From the NCBI RefSeq assembly GCF_027111335.1, contig NZ_CP114288.1:1488001-1552000 (forward strand): DNA of 64,000 nucleotides, read 5' to 3'. The first letter of the stretch is position 1; each line of letters begins with the position of its first letter. Under the pieces are notes generated by a model that worked only from the letters and a program-made list of their open reading frames with translations, searched no databases and was not told where the DNA came from. Positions 53,849 through 62,880 of the stretch are shown here, piece by piece. The position numbers were made by a program, and so were the translations under genes. Source of the DNA: Flavobacterium aquiphilum. GTDB lineage: Bacteria; Bacteroidota; Bacteroidia; Flavobacteriales; Flavobacteriaceae.

Positions 53849-54539
53849 ATGGGATAAATTTAGCTTGACTTAACATCCAGTTATAGATTTTATCTTCCCT
53901 GAAAAAATGTTCGACACTGCCGTGATTTCCGCCTTTAACAATGGTGAAAGTCAGATTCGCATCGGGATTACAGGTTTCAATGGCTTTTACCATTTTTTTT
54001 GATTCCGAAAGAGGAACAATATAATCTCTGTTTCCGTGAATCACCCATAGCGGAATTGTAGCCAGATTGCAGGCATCTTTGGTATTTCCGCCTCCACAAA
54101 TGGCAACGGCTGCCGTAATTTTATCAGGATATTTGCCGGCAAAATCAAAAGTTCCGTAACCACCAAGACTCATTCCACAAACGTAAACTCTCGACAAATC
54201 AGTGTTGTAATTGTTTTGTACATATTCCAAAAGTTTCAAAAGTTTGTCCGGATCCCAAGCGCCATGTGCTACTTGAGGCGCAATTACAATGGCGGGTATT
54301 TCTTTTCCGGTTTCTATTGCGCGCAGCACGCCATAACGTTTTACGCGATTTAAGTTAGTTCCGGACAGGCTTTTTCCATGTAAAAATAAAATGATTGGTG
54401 CTTTTTTATCCAGCACATCCTGACTGGGTAGATTAATCCAGAAAGGATAGTCGGTTTGGTCAGTGATGGCTTTTAGTTGTGCTTGTGCAGTAGGAATGCC
54501 ACAAAGCATTAGCAGGTAAAATAAAATATAAAAACGCAT
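53847..54539 (-). CDS. secreted alpha/beta hydrolase (dienelactone hydrolase/PHB-depolymerase-like)
   Basis: 230 residues with a signal peptide of about 20 (ends TAQAQ). The nucleophile elbow GMSLGGYGT, the oxyanion LFLHGKSLSG, an Asp in WVIHGNRDYIVP and the His in GGNHGSVEHF form a catalytic triad. Such small secreted esterases remove acyl groups from sugars or peptides, but the substrate is not known. Its 3' end meets the hisS terminator. Single gene; no RNA gene or frame is seen up to the tRNA. Confidence 0.88.
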   Translation of the reverse strand: MRFYILFYLLMLCGIPTAQAQLKAITDQTDYPFWINLPSQDVLDKKAPIILFLHGKSLSGTNLNRVKRYGVLRAIETGKEIPAIVIAPQVAHGAWDPDKLLKLLEYVQNNYNTDLSRVYVCGMSLGGYGTFDFAGKYPDKITAAVAICGGGNTKDACNLATIPLWVIHGNRDYIVPLSESKKMVKAIETCNPDANLTFTIVKGGNHGSVEHFFREDKIYNWMLSQAKFIP

Positions 54540-54800
54540 GAATTTGGGGGTATTGTTTAGAAATGGGATCGCAAATTAAGTTTTTATAATTAAGTGTGCT
54601 AATTTTTTTTTAAACATAATAACGTTAGTTTAATAGGATTGAATTTCTGAAGAAATAGTTTACCTCGTTTGTTTTGATTATGAAAGTCCAATCTTTTTGT
54701 TTAATCCTCTGGTTTTGTAACTGATCTCTAAAAAGTCACTCCTCTTCCTCACTCTTTTTGAAAAAAGTCTAGAATGAAAACAGCTTTTTATGCAATAAAA

Positions 54801-54828
54801 AACCCTTAAACATTTCTGTTTAAGGGTT
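54801..54828 (-). terminator. terminator of the tRNA-Met transcript
   Basis: AACCCTTAAAC (54801-54811) and GTTTAAGGGTT (54818-54828) form an 11-bp stem with a 6-base loop; the plus-strand A-run before it gives the T-run of the minus-strand transcript. Confidence 0.88.
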
Positions 54829-54838
54829 TTGTTTTTTG

Positions 54839-54912
54839 TAGCGAAGACGGGAGTTGAACCCGTGACCTCAGGGTTATGAATCCTGCGCTCTAACCAACTG
54901 AGCTACCTCGCC
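54839..54912 (-). tRNA. tRNA-Met (CAT anticodon)
   Basis: 74 bases on the minus strand. The acceptor stem starts GGCGAGG and pairs with CTTCGCT plus a discriminator A (G1 faces U72). The D-arm GCTCAGTTGGTTAGAGC, anticodon loop TTCATAA (CAT) and T-arm CGGGTTCAACTCCCG are all seen; the base pair nearest the anticodon loop is A-C. The first-pair G-U and lack of a C1-A72 mismatch favour elongator Met over initiator, but lysidine-type Ile2 cannot be ruled out. Confidence 0.95.
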
Positions 54913-54947
54913 ATACTTGAGATATATGCTATCCCTGAATGCGGGTG

Positions 54948-54977
54948 CAAAGATAAAACAATATTTAGAGTTTGCAA
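54948..54977 (-). promoter_or_regulatory. Bacteroidota-type promoter of tRNA-Met
   Basis: On the minus strand TATCTTTG (54948-54955) fits the -7 TAnnTTTG consensus and TTG of CTTG (54975-54977) lies 19 bases before it, the preferred spacing. It ends 36 bases before the tRNA 5' end. Confidence 0.75.
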
Positions 54978-55065
54978 GTAAAAAACAACAAAAAAAAATT
55001 ATTTTTCAAAACGTTTTTTTATTGAAGTAATAATCTATATATTTCCAAAAAAATTGATAAAATTC

Positions 55066-55458
55066 ATGGATTTAAAAGTGCGTTACGAAATAGAATTCCC
55101 CATAAATTCATCTCCACAATTGTTGTATCAATATATATCGACTCCTTCGGGATTGTCTGAGTGGTTTGCTGACAACGTAAATTCTCGCGGTGAGTTTTTT
55201 ACCTTTATTTGGAATGACTCTCAGGAGAAAGCAAGATTGGCTTCTAAAAAATCGGGTGAGAAAGTGAAATTCAGATGGGTTGACGAGAATAATAAGGATA
55301 CAGAGTATTTTTTTGAATTAAATATCTTAGAAGACGAACTGACTAAGGACGTTTCTTTGATGGTGGTTGATTTTGCCCGTAAAGACGAAATAGAAGAAGC
55401 AACTCAATTGTGGGAAAATCAAATTTCGGATCTGAAACATGTTATAGGTTCGGTATAG
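55066..55458 (+). CDS. START-like domain protein
   Basis: 130 residues from the ATG at 55066 (MDLKVRYEIEFPINSS); upstream extensions are poor. It has the AHSA1/START_2-like fold used by a Bacteroidota family: STPSGLSEWFADNV, FTFIWNDSQEKARL, and the helix ATQLWENQISDLKHVIGS at the C-terminus. A hydrophobic pocket is likely, but the ligand is unknown. It precedes the class IV aminotransferase on the same strand, with one MITE-like repeat between them. Confidence 0.88.
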   Translation: MDLKVRYEIEFPINSSPQLLYQYISTPSGLSEWFADNVNSRGEFFTFIWNDSQEKARLASKKSGEKVKFRWVDENNKDTEYFFELNILEDELTKDVSLMVVDFARKDEIEEATQLWENQISDLKHVIGSV

Positions 55459-55514
55459 TAGAATTGTATATTATAACTTATATTTGTCACGCTTTTTAGT
55501 GTGACATTTTTTTT

Positions 55515-55674
55515 AGAGCCTGTTTAAGTTTTGTATTTTAGAATTGTTGTGATTCTTTTTGAGCGAAAAAGGCAAATTTTGCAAAGATAGTTTTGTACTA
55601 TCTTCAAAAATTTAATGAATTTGTAGCCTAAAAGAATCACAACAAAATAATTATATAAAATTTGAACAGGTTCT
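55515..55674. repeat. MITE-like inverted-repeat element, copy A (upstream of the aminotransferase)
   Basis: 160 bp. The ends AGAGCCTGTTTAAGTTTT and AAAATTTGAACAGGTTCT pair with three mismatches that are all G-U compatible. An inner hairpin joins GTTGTGATTCTTTT to AAAAGAATCACAAC, and TTTTGAGCGAAA is shared with copy B at 56518-56679. No coding capacity. It ends 5 bases before the aminotransferase ATG. Confidence 0.78.
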
Positions 55675-55679
55675 TTAGT

Positions 55680-56519
55680 ATGATAAATTTTAATGGTGCA
55701 ATAGTATCTGAGGATACAAACATATTAGTTCAAAATAGAGGTTTTTTATATGGTGATGCGGTTTTTGAAACTGTGAAAATTGTAAATGGAAAAATTCTTT
55801 TTTTAGAAGATCATTATTTTAGGTTGATGTCTTCGATGCGCGTGATCCGAATGGAGATTCCGATGGATTTTACAATGGAATATCTGGAAGATCAAATTCT
55901 TTCGTTGGTTAAAAATAATAAAATAGAATCGTCTTCCAGAGCTAGGATTACGGTTTGTCGAAATGACGGAGGATATTATTTGCCTCAAAATAATTCGGTT
56001 TCTTTTTTGATACAAGCTACCCCGCTTGAAAACACGGCTTATTCTCTGAATGAAGGAGAATATGAAGTCGATTTGTTCAAGGATTTTTATGTCACAAAGC
56101 AATTGTTGTCTTCGATAAAGACGACAAATCGTTTGATAAATGTAACAGGAAGTATTTATGCCAACGAAAATGGATTGGATAATTGTATTTTATTAAATGA
56201 GACCAAAAATGTTGTTGAGGTTTTACAAGGCAATATTTTTATGTTAAAAGGAAATCGATTAATTACGCCTCCTGTTTCTGAAGGTTGTTTGAATGGGGTT
56301 ATGAGAAAACAAATTTTAGGATTGGCTAAAAAAATAAATGGTATTGAAGTCGCAGAAGAAACCATTTCGCCTTTTGATCTTCAAAAAGCGGACGAATTAT
56401 TTGTGACGAATGTTATTAAAGGTGTGCAACCAATTACAAAATATAGAAAAAAAGAATTCTCGATTGAAGTTTCAAAAACGTTAGTTGCAAAACTGAATGA
56501 AACTTTAAATTTGGTTTAG
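55680..56519 (+). CDS. class IV aminotransferase
   Basis: 279 residues from the ATG at 55680 (MINFNGAIV); the 6 residues before this belong to the upstream repeat. PLP-fold motifs: GDAVFETVKI (Y/FGDGxFE start), SSIKTTNRLINV (Schiff-base Lys region), EVLQGNIFMLKG, and ISPFDLQKADELFVTNVIKG. It resembles branched-chain aminotransferase and aminodeoxychorismate lyase relatives; the substrate is uncertain. It is bracketed by MITE-like repeats, and the downstream one supplies the AG of its TAG stop. Confidence 0.88.
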   Translation: MINFNGAIVSEDTNILVQNRGFLYGDAVFETVKIVNGKILFLEDHYFRLMSSMRVIRMEIPMDFTMEYLEDQILSLVKNNKIESSSRARITVCRNDGGYYLPQNNSVSFLIQATPLENTAYSLNEGEYEVDLFKDFYVTKQLLSSIKTTNRLINVTGSIYANENGLDNCILLNETKNVVEVLQGNIFMLKGNRLITPPVSEGCLNGVMRKQILGLAKKINGIEVAEETISPFDLQKADELFVTNVIKGVQPITKYRKKEFSIEVSKTLVAKLNETLNLV

Positions 56520-56679
56520 AGTCAGTTTAAATTTTATTGCTGAGATTGCTTCTGTAATTATTTTTGAGCGAAACGAGGCCGATTTTTTCGTTATAGTGGC
56601 ACTACAACTAAAAAATCCAACGAAGTTGCAGTTAAAAAGAATTATAAGAAAGTCAATGAATAAATTTTAAACAGACTCT
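56518..56679. repeat. MITE-like inverted-repeat element, copy B (between aminotransferase and yqgE)
   Basis: 162 bp. The ends AGAGTCAGTTTAAATTTTA and TAAATTTTAAACAGACTCT pair with two mismatches. It has the TTTTGAGCGAAA core of copy A and an inner dyad. Its first bases form the AG of the aminotransferase stop, and its last base is the final base of the yqgE stop TGA. Confidence 0.78.
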
Positions 56680-57239
56680 CAGTTAAGATATGGATTTTCG
56701 GGGGCATTGGACCAAATTAGGTATTCGCCTCCCAATTCTATGATTTGTTCTTTCCAGAAATGGGCAGTTGGTCTTCCTATTATTTTGTTTTCATAATTAT
56801 TTCTGGTGATGATCCAGGAGTTAGCTTCCATTTCTCTTTCGAGTTGGTGTTCTTCCCATCCTGTGTATCCTAAAAAGAAACGAATGTTTTCTTTTTTTAT
56901 CTTCCCCTTGTTGATGAGATCCTTTGTGGATTCAAAATCACCACCCCAATAAATCCCACTCGATATTTCTATGCTATTAGGGATTAAGTCTGGAATGTTG
57001 TGAATGAAATACAGGTTGTCCTGTTCAACGGGGCCACCATTAAAAATTTTGAAATTTGCATTTATCTCTGGAATCAAGTCATTGATAGTGTATTTCAATG
57101 GTTTGTTCATGATAAAGCCTACCGACCCGTCTTCGTTATGATCTGCCAAAAGAATTACTGATCTATTAAATGACAAATCTCCAATTATAGAGGGTTCGGC
57201 AATAAGTAAATATCCTTTTTTTAATTTTTCTGAAATCAT
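56679..57239 (-). CDS. YqgE/AlgH family protein
   Basis: 186 residues. YLLIAEPSIIGDLSFNRSVILLADHNEDGSVGFIMNKP is the family start, with GGPVEQDNLYFIHN and RFFLGYTGWEEHQLEREM later. The biochemical role is unknown (AlgH was first named as an alginate regulator, later tied to ribosome or membrane proteins). The gene order with HU and fmt upstream is on one strand with gaps of 130-180 bases. Confidence 0.9.
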   Translation of the reverse strand: MISEKLKKGYLLIAEPSIIGDLSFNRSVILLADHNEDGSVGFIMNKPLKYTINDLIPEINANFKIFNGGPVEQDNLYFIHNIPDLIPNSIEISSGIYWGGDFESTKDLINKGKIKKENIRFFLGYTGWEEHQLEREMEANSWIITRNNYENKIIGRPTAHFWKEQIIELGGEYLIWSNAPENPYLN

Positions 57240-57323
57240 AAGGCTATATTTTTAATTAAATTTAAGAAAATTTAAATACAAACACAAAGGTTTTGAAGGT
57301 TTAATCGTTTAAAGGCAAAAAAA

Positions 57324-57343
57324 AACCTTCCAATAGGAAGGTT
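57324..57343 (-). terminator. terminator of the HU gene
   Basis: AACCTTCC and GGAAGGTT form an 8-bp stem around AATA; the plus-strand A-run before gives a T-run for the HU message. Confidence 0.85.
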
Positions 57344-57371
57344 CAATTATATTTTTAAGATAAACTATTTA

Positions 57372-57644
57372 TTAGTTTACTGCTCCTTCTAATTCTGCAC
57401 CAGCTTTGAATTTTACAACATTTTTTGCAGCAATTTGAATAGTTTTTCCAGTTTGAGGATTTCTTCCGTCTCTAGCAGCTCTTGAAGATACTGACCATGA
57501 ACCGAATCCTACTAAAGATACTTTTCCACCTTTTTTCAAAGTTCCGCCTACATTTCCTAAAAATGATTCCAATGCCAATTTTGCAGCTGCTTTTGTAATT
57601 CCTGCATCAGCAGCGATAGCGTCGATTAATTCTGATTTGTTCAT
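57372..57644 (-). CDS. hup: HU family DNA-binding protein
   Basis: 90 residues, full length. GFGSWSVSSRAARDGRNPQTGKTIQIAA contains the flexible arm with the DNA-intercalating Pro (RNPQTG). It coats and bends DNA as a dimer in the nucleoid. It stands alone with its own terminator. Confidence 0.96.
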   Translation of the reverse strand: MNKSELIDAIAADAGITKAAAKLALESFLGNVGGTLKKGGKVSLVGFGSWSVSSRAARDGRNPQTGKTIQIAAKNVVKFKAGAELEGAVN

Positions 57645-57821
57645 AATAATTTGATGTTAATTGTTGGTTAAAATAATTGTTTAAACAAAATTAACAGGAA
57701 ATACGGTCTTTGCAAGTGTTTTGTACTTTTTTAGCGTATTTTGTTAATAACTTAGCTTCTTTGTTCATAAAGTAGGCTAAAATTCTGAAAAAACATTGCT
57801 TAACTCCTGTTTTTATTGGTG

Positions 57822-58769
57822 TTAGTAGACTTTCGCTTCCTCCGAAAAAGTAATACCATTTAATAATTCTGAAGCGGTCATTTTCTTTTTGCCCGGAAAT
57901 TGAAGAGATACTATTTGAATATAGCCGTCATTTACCGCAATTTTCATTTCTTTTTTGGTACAAATCAGGCTTCCAGTTGGATGAGAATGTTTTTCAAGAA
58001 CAGTTTTGGTCTCATAAATTTTCACATTCCATTCTTCGCCTTTGTCACTAAAGAAACACCAGGCAGCAGGATAGGGGCTTAATCCACGGATTAAATTATT
58101 AATTTCCGAAATTGATTTTGACCAATCAATTTTGCAGTTCTCTTTGTTTAGTTTGTATGCGGTTTTGATATCCGAAGGATCATTTTGTATTGTAGTTGTT
58201 ACATTTCCGCTTTCGATCATTTTTAGAGTTTCTATAACAGTGTCGCATCCTATATATATTAACCTGTCGTGCAATTGTCCGGCATTTTCTGTAGGTTCTA
58301 TTGCTGTTTCTGCACTTAGGATCATTGCTCCTGTGTCTATTTTGTCATCTATAAAAAAAGTGGTTACACCTGTTTTTGTTTCTCCATTGATAATTGCCCA
58401 GTTTATTGGAGCTGCCCCTCTATAATTAGGTAAAAGCGAAGCGTGAAGATTAAATGTTCCCAATGAAGGCATGTCCCAAACTACTTTTGGCAACATTCTA
58501 AACGCGACAACAATTTGAAGATTTGCGTTCAATGATTTTAATTCTTCAAGGAAACTTTGGTCTTTTAAATTAGTAGGCTGTAATAAGTTTAAGTTGTTTT
58601 CAAGTGCATATTCCTTTACTGCCGAATATTTTAGTTTTTGTCCTCTTCCGGCCGGCTTGTCAGCAGCGGTGATTACTCCAACTACTTCGTAATTGTTTTT
58701 GATTATGGAATCAAGAATACCAACGGCAAATTCCGGAGTTCCCATAAATATAATTCGTAATTTTTCCAT
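57822..58769 (-). CDS. fmt: methionyl-tRNA formyltransferase
   Basis: 315 residues. The catalytic set is clear: FNLHASLLPNYRGAAPINWAI (Asn and His) and the Asp in TTFFIDDKIDTGAM. The C-terminal OB-like domain follows from about 205 on. It formylates the initiator methionyl-tRNA. TAATG overlap with recQ upstream links their translation. Confidence 0.96.
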   Translation of the reverse strand: MEKLRIIFMGTPEFAVGILDSIIKNNYEVVGVITAADKPAGRGQKLKYSAVKEYALENNLNLLQPTNLKDQSFLEELKSLNANLQIVVAFRMLPKVVWDMPSLGTFNLHASLLPNYRGAAPINWAIINGETKTGVTTFFIDDKIDTGAMILSAETAIEPTENAGQLHDRLIYIGCDTVIETLKMIESGNVTTTIQNDPSDIKTAYKLNKENCKIDWSKSISEINNLIRGLSPYPAAWCFFSDKGEEWNVKIYETKTVLEKHSHPTGSLICTKKEMKIAVNDGYIQIVSLQFPGKKKMTASELLNGITFSEEAKVY

Positions 58770-60664
58770 TAGGTTTTTAAAGTGTATTTATTGTTTTTTT
58801 GAATTATCAAAAGTTCATCTTTCAATAATTGTTGCAGTACAAAGATAACATCGTCTGCGGTACTTTTTGTCTTGTCTTGTATTTCTCTCGAATTTAAATC
58901 TTCAGTTTGCAACAAAGTCACGATTTTTTTTGAAAGAGTCTGGTAATCCTTTTTCGGTTTGTTCAGCGTTATGCAGTAGGAACAGATGCCACAATTGGTA
59001 GTTGCTTTTTCTCCAAAATAGTCCAAAATCATTTTGCTTTTGCAAATATTCTTCTCCTTTACATAATTCAATACCGATTGGAGTTGTTCTTTTTTGAGGT
59101 CGTTTTGTCTAGCCAAATATTTGGCAACTTTATTGATGGTTCTTTCGTCTTCCCTGATTTCGTTGAAGGTTAGAGTCGCATCATTATTTTTAGAATGGTA
59201 ATCTATAATTTCTTTGTCTTTCAATTTGTGTAATACTGCCAAAACCTCAGATTCCGAGTGATGCGATTTTTTAGCAATCAATGGTAGGTTGAAGGCAGTT
59301 TGCATGTCATAAACACCAGGATAAGTTCTTAGGATGGTCAGAATGATTTCTTCGTCATTGGGGTTCAAACTTGTATAGCGAATAACCTCTTTAGAAGAAA
59401 TCAAAAACTGCAATGTGATTTTTTCCGAAAATTCCTGTGACAATGTCAAAACTCCCTGTCCGTCCAAAAACCGAATCGCATTAAAAGTTTTTAGGTCCGG
59501 AAATCCATATTTCAAACAAAAATGATGCAGGTTAAAAGTAAATTCCTCGTTAATTCCCTCTCCGTAGGCTATTTGAAAATAATTGCAGAGCTTGATGTAC
59601 ATGGTATTCAGGAAAGCTTTGTCCGGAAGAATATTTATGAATTGGTTTTCGGTTTGGATGATATCCGAGGGGCTTGTCAACAAAACAGCATATGCTTTTT
59701 CACCGTTTCTTCCTGCTCGTCCGGCCTCTTGATAGTAGTTTTCCATGTTTTCAGGCAACTGAATATGGATAACGGTTTTGACATTCGGTTTGTCAATTCC
59801 CATCCCAAAAGCATTTGTGGCAACAATAACCTGTACTTTTTCATCCATCCAGAGTTGCATGTTTTGCTCTTTTTCTCTTGAAGTAAGACCTCCGTGATAA
59901 AATGTGGCTTTGAATCCTAAACTTTGTAGTTGGGTCGAAATGTCCAGACACGCTTTTCTATTTCTAACATATATGATGGAAGGTTGTGGATTTTTTTTGA
60001 GGATTTGCTGTATCCTGAAAAGTTTGTCTTCCACCTCAAAAACCATATAGGCAATATTCTTTCGAGCAAAAGATTTCTCAAACTGCTTTGGGCTGTGTAG
60101 TCCCAATTCTTTAATAATATCTTCTTTTACCCTAGGTGTGGCTGTGGCGGTCAAAGCCAAAAATGGAACTTTTGGGAAAAAGGTTTTTAATGTCGAAATC
60201 TTCAAATAAGCAGGACGAAAATCATGTCCCCATTGCGAAACACAATGCGCTTCGTCTATGGTTATCAGATTTATGGGAAGGTTTTTTATGCGTTCCAAAA
60301 TCCAATCCGATTGCAATCGTTCAGGAGAAACATACAGAAATTTATAATTCCCAAATTGACAATTGTCCAGCAAATCAATCATTTCTTCAGATCGGATGCC
60401 TCCCGTCAAAGCAATGGCTTTAATTCCTCGGTTTTGCAAATTGGCAACTTGGTCTTTCATCAAGGCAACCAGCGGAGAAATAACCAGACAAATCCCTTCG
60501 TTCATCATGGCCGGAACCTGAAAACATACCGATTTACCGCCACCGGTGGGCATCAGGGCAAATGTGTCCTCACCACTCAAAACCGAATCAATTATTTCTT
60601 TTTGGAGTGATCTGAAGGAATAATGCTGCCAATATTTTTGAAGAATCGCTAATGCTTCCGGCAT
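58769..60664 (-). CDS. recQ: ATP-dependent DNA helicase RecQ
   Basis: 631 residues. Walker A PTGGGKS (39-45), DEAHCVSQWGHDFRP, motif VI QEAGRAGRNG, and the zinc-binding Cys set CKSKMILDYFGE...CGICSYC are present. A winged-helix domain (about 410-520) follows, but the usual HRDC domain at the C-terminus is short or missing, replaced by a helical STADDVIFVLQQLLKDELL end; this is a common short RecQ form in Bacteroidota. The helicase unwinds recombination intermediates. Overlaps fmt. Confidence 0.94.
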   Translation of the reverse strand: MPEALAILQKYWQHYSFRSLQKEIIDSVLSGEDTFALMPTGGGKSVCFQVPAMMNEGICLVISPLVALMKDQVANLQNRGIKAIALTGGIRSEEMIDLLDNCQFGNYKFLYVSPERLQSDWILERIKNLPINLITIDEAHCVSQWGHDFRPAYLKISTLKTFFPKVPFLALTATATPRVKEDIIKELGLHSPKQFEKSFARKNIAYMVFEVEDKLFRIQQILKKNPQPSIIYVRNRKACLDISTQLQSLGFKATFYHGGLTSREKEQNMQLWMDEKVQVIVATNAFGMGIDKPNVKTVIHIQLPENMENYYQEAGRAGRNGEKAYAVLLTSPSDIIQTENQFINILPDKAFLNTMYIKLCNYFQIAYGEGINEEFTFNLHHFCLKYGFPDLKTFNAIRFLDGQGVLTLSQEFSEKITLQFLISSKEVIRYTSLNPNDEEIILTILRTYPGVYDMQTAFNLPLIAKKSHHSESEVLAVLHKLKDKEIIDYHSKNNDATLTFNEIREDERTINKVAKYLARQNDLKKEQLQSVLNYVKEKNICKSKMILDYFGEKATTNCGICSYCITLNKPKKDYQTLSKKIVTLLQTEDLNSREIQDKTKSTADDVIFVLQQLLKDELLIIQKNNKYTLKT

Positions 60665-60700
60665 TATTTCAAGTTTAGATTTTTAATAATTTGCGATCTT

Positions 60701-60861
60701 ATACCATTTGTGCATATAAAATAGTCTAAAGATGCGAAGTTATTTTTCTTCAAGACAACGATAAAAATCATTGCATAGCCTTAGCTACGGAATTATTTTT
60801 TGAGGAAGTATTGGAAAAAAAGAACGAGTAGATTAGACTATTTTATATGGATAAATGGTAT
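60701..60861. repeat. MITE-like element with 29-bp terminal inverted repeats
   Basis: 161 bp. Left arm 60701-60729 (ATACCATTTGTGCATATAAA start) and right arm 60833-60861 match as inverted repeats at 27 of 29 positions. Inner sequence has further dyads and no gene. It lies between recQ and the next ATPase gene; sequences with TTATTTTTCTTCAAGACAACG look familiar as a flavobacterial spacer repeat. Confidence 0.85.
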
Positions 60862-60876
60862 TATTTTTGGGAATTG

Positions 60877-61410
60877 CTAAATTTTGTCCAATATAAAAAG
60901 AATTCTGTTATCTACAGTATCTTTTGGTACCTCAATTAGATTATAGCCATAATCGGTGTAGGTTTTTTTGAGGTGTTTATAAATGGTTTTTGACTGTTCA
61001 AAATTTTCATAACGCTCGCTGTCGCTTTCATAAATCTCTTCCCAAGGCGGAAGCATGAAAATTTTTGAATACACATTCTCACGACAGGCACTGTCAAAAT
61101 GTTCAGGAAAATCATCCCCAATAAAGTCAAGATAAGCAACAACATCCGGAATACCTCTGTCAATAAAGACCAATTGGTGAGGCTCTTTTTCGGCACTTTT
61201 AAATTGGTTGATCCTACCATCTAGCAACATTTGGCTAAACAATAAAGGATCCTCCAGAAACAATTGTTCAATTCCTCTTTTTTGGGCTTCAAGCGTAACT
61301 TCTCGGGAAATTTCGGGATAACAACAATAGCCTTTCGTTTCCAATTCTTTAATAATAGAGCTTTTTCCTGTACCGGGACCGCCAATGATAACGATAATTT
61401 CTTTCTGCAC
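60877..61410 (-). CDS. AAA family ATPase / P-loop nucleotide kinase-like protein
   Basis: 177 residues. The P-loop GGPGTGKSS (about 9-17) and a FIDRGIPD segment (Asp at Walker B position) mark it as the AAA_28/NadR-kinase-like family, small kinases of unknown substrate, perhaps nucleosides or nicotinamide riboside. It starts after a 300-base gap and ends at the MITE-like repeat. No partner is adjacent. Confidence 0.8.
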   Translation of the reverse strand: MQKEIIVIIGGPGTGKSSIIKELETKGYCCYPEISREVTLEAQKRGIEQLFLEDPLLFSQMLLDGRINQFKSAEKEPHQLVFIDRGIPDVVAYLDFIGDDFPEHFDSACRENVYSKIFMLPPWEEIYESDSERYENFEQSKTIYKHLKKTYTDYGYNLIEVPKDTVDNRILFILDKI

Positions 61411-61721
61411 GTTCTTTAATTAAAGGGCAAAAGTACTCAATCTTATTGGGAATTAAAAAAGTTTATAGTTTATCGGTTGGTATCAAAAGTAAGGAGCGAA
61501 TGATTGGTTTTTTTCAGTAAACATGGGTTCCTGCTTTTCGTTGCAATCTTGTGAACTGAACACCAGTTCACAAGGATTTTCACTTCAATCAGGGCTAAAG
61601 AGGGAGCATAGTGCGTTTTTGGAAACAAAAATCGATAGAAAGTTTATAATTAAATGTCAAAAATCTTAATTCTTGATCCTTAATTCTTAAACCTAAAATT
61701 AAAATTCTAAAATCTAAAACG

Positions 61722-61729
61722 TATATTTG
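61722..61729 (+). promoter_or_regulatory. -7 element of the DUF493 gene
   Basis: TATATTTG fits TAnnTTTG, 20 bases before the ATG at 61750. The 339-base gap 61411-61749 before it otherwise shows only AT-rich spacer with repeated TAAAATCTAAAAT-like tracts. Confidence 0.5.
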
Positions 61730-61749
61730 CCTTTATTTTTAATTTAAGA

Positions 61750-62046
61750 ATGGACGACAATAAAGAAAAAAAGACCGCAGAGTTTTACGAAAGACTAAAG
61801 GCCGAATTGGATCTTAGTAATTCTTGGCCTGCAGAATATTTGTTTAAATTTATAGTTCCCACAACCGAGGAAAATATCCAAAAAGTGGAAGATGCATTTA
61901 ATTGTATGGGAGCCGTAATCAAAACAACAAAATCAAGAACAGGGAAGTTTACCAGCGTTTCTGTAGATGTAACGGTCAAAGATTCACAAGAAATAATAGA
62001 TAAGTACCAAGAATTATCCACTATAGAAGGTATAGTTTCCTTATAA
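61750..62046 (+). CDS. DUF493 (YbeD-like) family protein
   Basis: 98 residues. The ferredoxin-like ACT-type fold is evident: WPAEYLFKFIVPTTEENIQKV and SRTGKFTSVSVDVTVKDSQEII. The family is small, conserved and of unknown role; E. coli YbeD is suggested to link to lipoate regulation. It lies 2 bases before DUF4290, so they are one operon. Confidence 0.9.
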   Translation: MDDNKEKKTAEFYERLKAELDLSNSWPAEYLFKFIVPTTEENIQKVEDAFNCMGAVIKTTKSRTGKFTSVSVDVTVKDSQEIIDKYQELSTIEGIVSL

Positions 62047-62048
62047 TT

Positions 62049-62756
62049 ATGATCGAAAAATATAAAAAAGAAAATGCGAATGATGTAGTTTTCAATTTGG
62101 AATACAATTCCGAAAGAAAACCCTTAATCATTCCTGAGTATGGTCGTCATTTGCAAAAATTGATCGAGCAGGCTACCCTTATTGAAGATGATGCAGAACG
62201 CAACAAAGCGGCAAAATACATCATTCAGGTGATGGGAAGCTTGAACCCGCACCTGCGTGACGTGCCTGATTTTCAGCATAAACTTTGGGACCAACTTTTC
62301 ATTATGTCCGATTTTAAGTTAGTGGCCGATTCGCCTTATCCTATTCCGTCAAGAGAAGTGTTGCAACTGAAACCGGATGTTTTGAAATACCCTCAAAACT
62401 ATCCAAAATACAGATATTACGGTAACAACATCAAGTACATGATTGACGTTGCCAATAAATGGGAAGAAGGAGAAATGAAAAGTGCATTGGTGAAAGTAAT
62501 TGCCAATCACATGAAAAAATCCTATTTGAGTTGGAATAAGGACACGGTAAAAGACGATGTGATTTTTGAGCATCTTTATGAATTGTCAGATGGGAAACTT
62601 AATTTACTGCAAAGTTCAGAGGAGTTGTTAAATACTACCGATTTGCTAAGAACCAATAAAAGAATTTCCAATAAAACAGGACCTTCAGGGCAACCAAAAA
62701 TTCAAAGCAACAAGAATAAAACGGGAAAATTAAAACCGTTTCAAAAGAACAAATAA
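62049..62756 (+). CDS. DUF4290 family protein
   Basis: 235 residues. It starts MIEKYKKENANDVVFNLEYNSER..., with LIIPEYGRHLQKLIEQ and AKYIIQVMGSLNPHLRD, a Bacteroidota-only helical family of unknown function. The C-terminus is Lys/Asn-rich and low complexity. It runs on the same transcript as DUF493 and precedes murA; this order is conserved in relatives as I recall. Confidence 0.88.
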   Translation: MIEKYKKENANDVVFNLEYNSERKPLIIPEYGRHLQKLIEQATLIEDDAERNKAAKYIIQVMGSLNPHLRDVPDFQHKLWDQLFIMSDFKLVADSPYPIPSREVLQLKPDVLKYPQNYPKYRYYGNNIKYMIDVANKWEEGEMKSALVKVIANHMKKSYLSWNKDTVKDDVIFEHLYELSDGKLNLLQSSEELLNTTDLLRTNKRISNKTGPSGQPKIQSNKNKTGKLKPFQKNK

Positions 62757-62880
62757 ATAGATACTAAGATACTGAGATTCTAAGTTTCTGAGATATTGAT
62801 TAAAAAACATATAAATCTTAGAAACTTAGAATTTTGTTGTCTTAGAAACTTTAAAAATAAAACATAGATAAAAAAAACAC

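Noticed and set aside
60224..60610. 128-codon frame opposite to recQ
   Set aside because: Antisense to the helicase core; no motifs.
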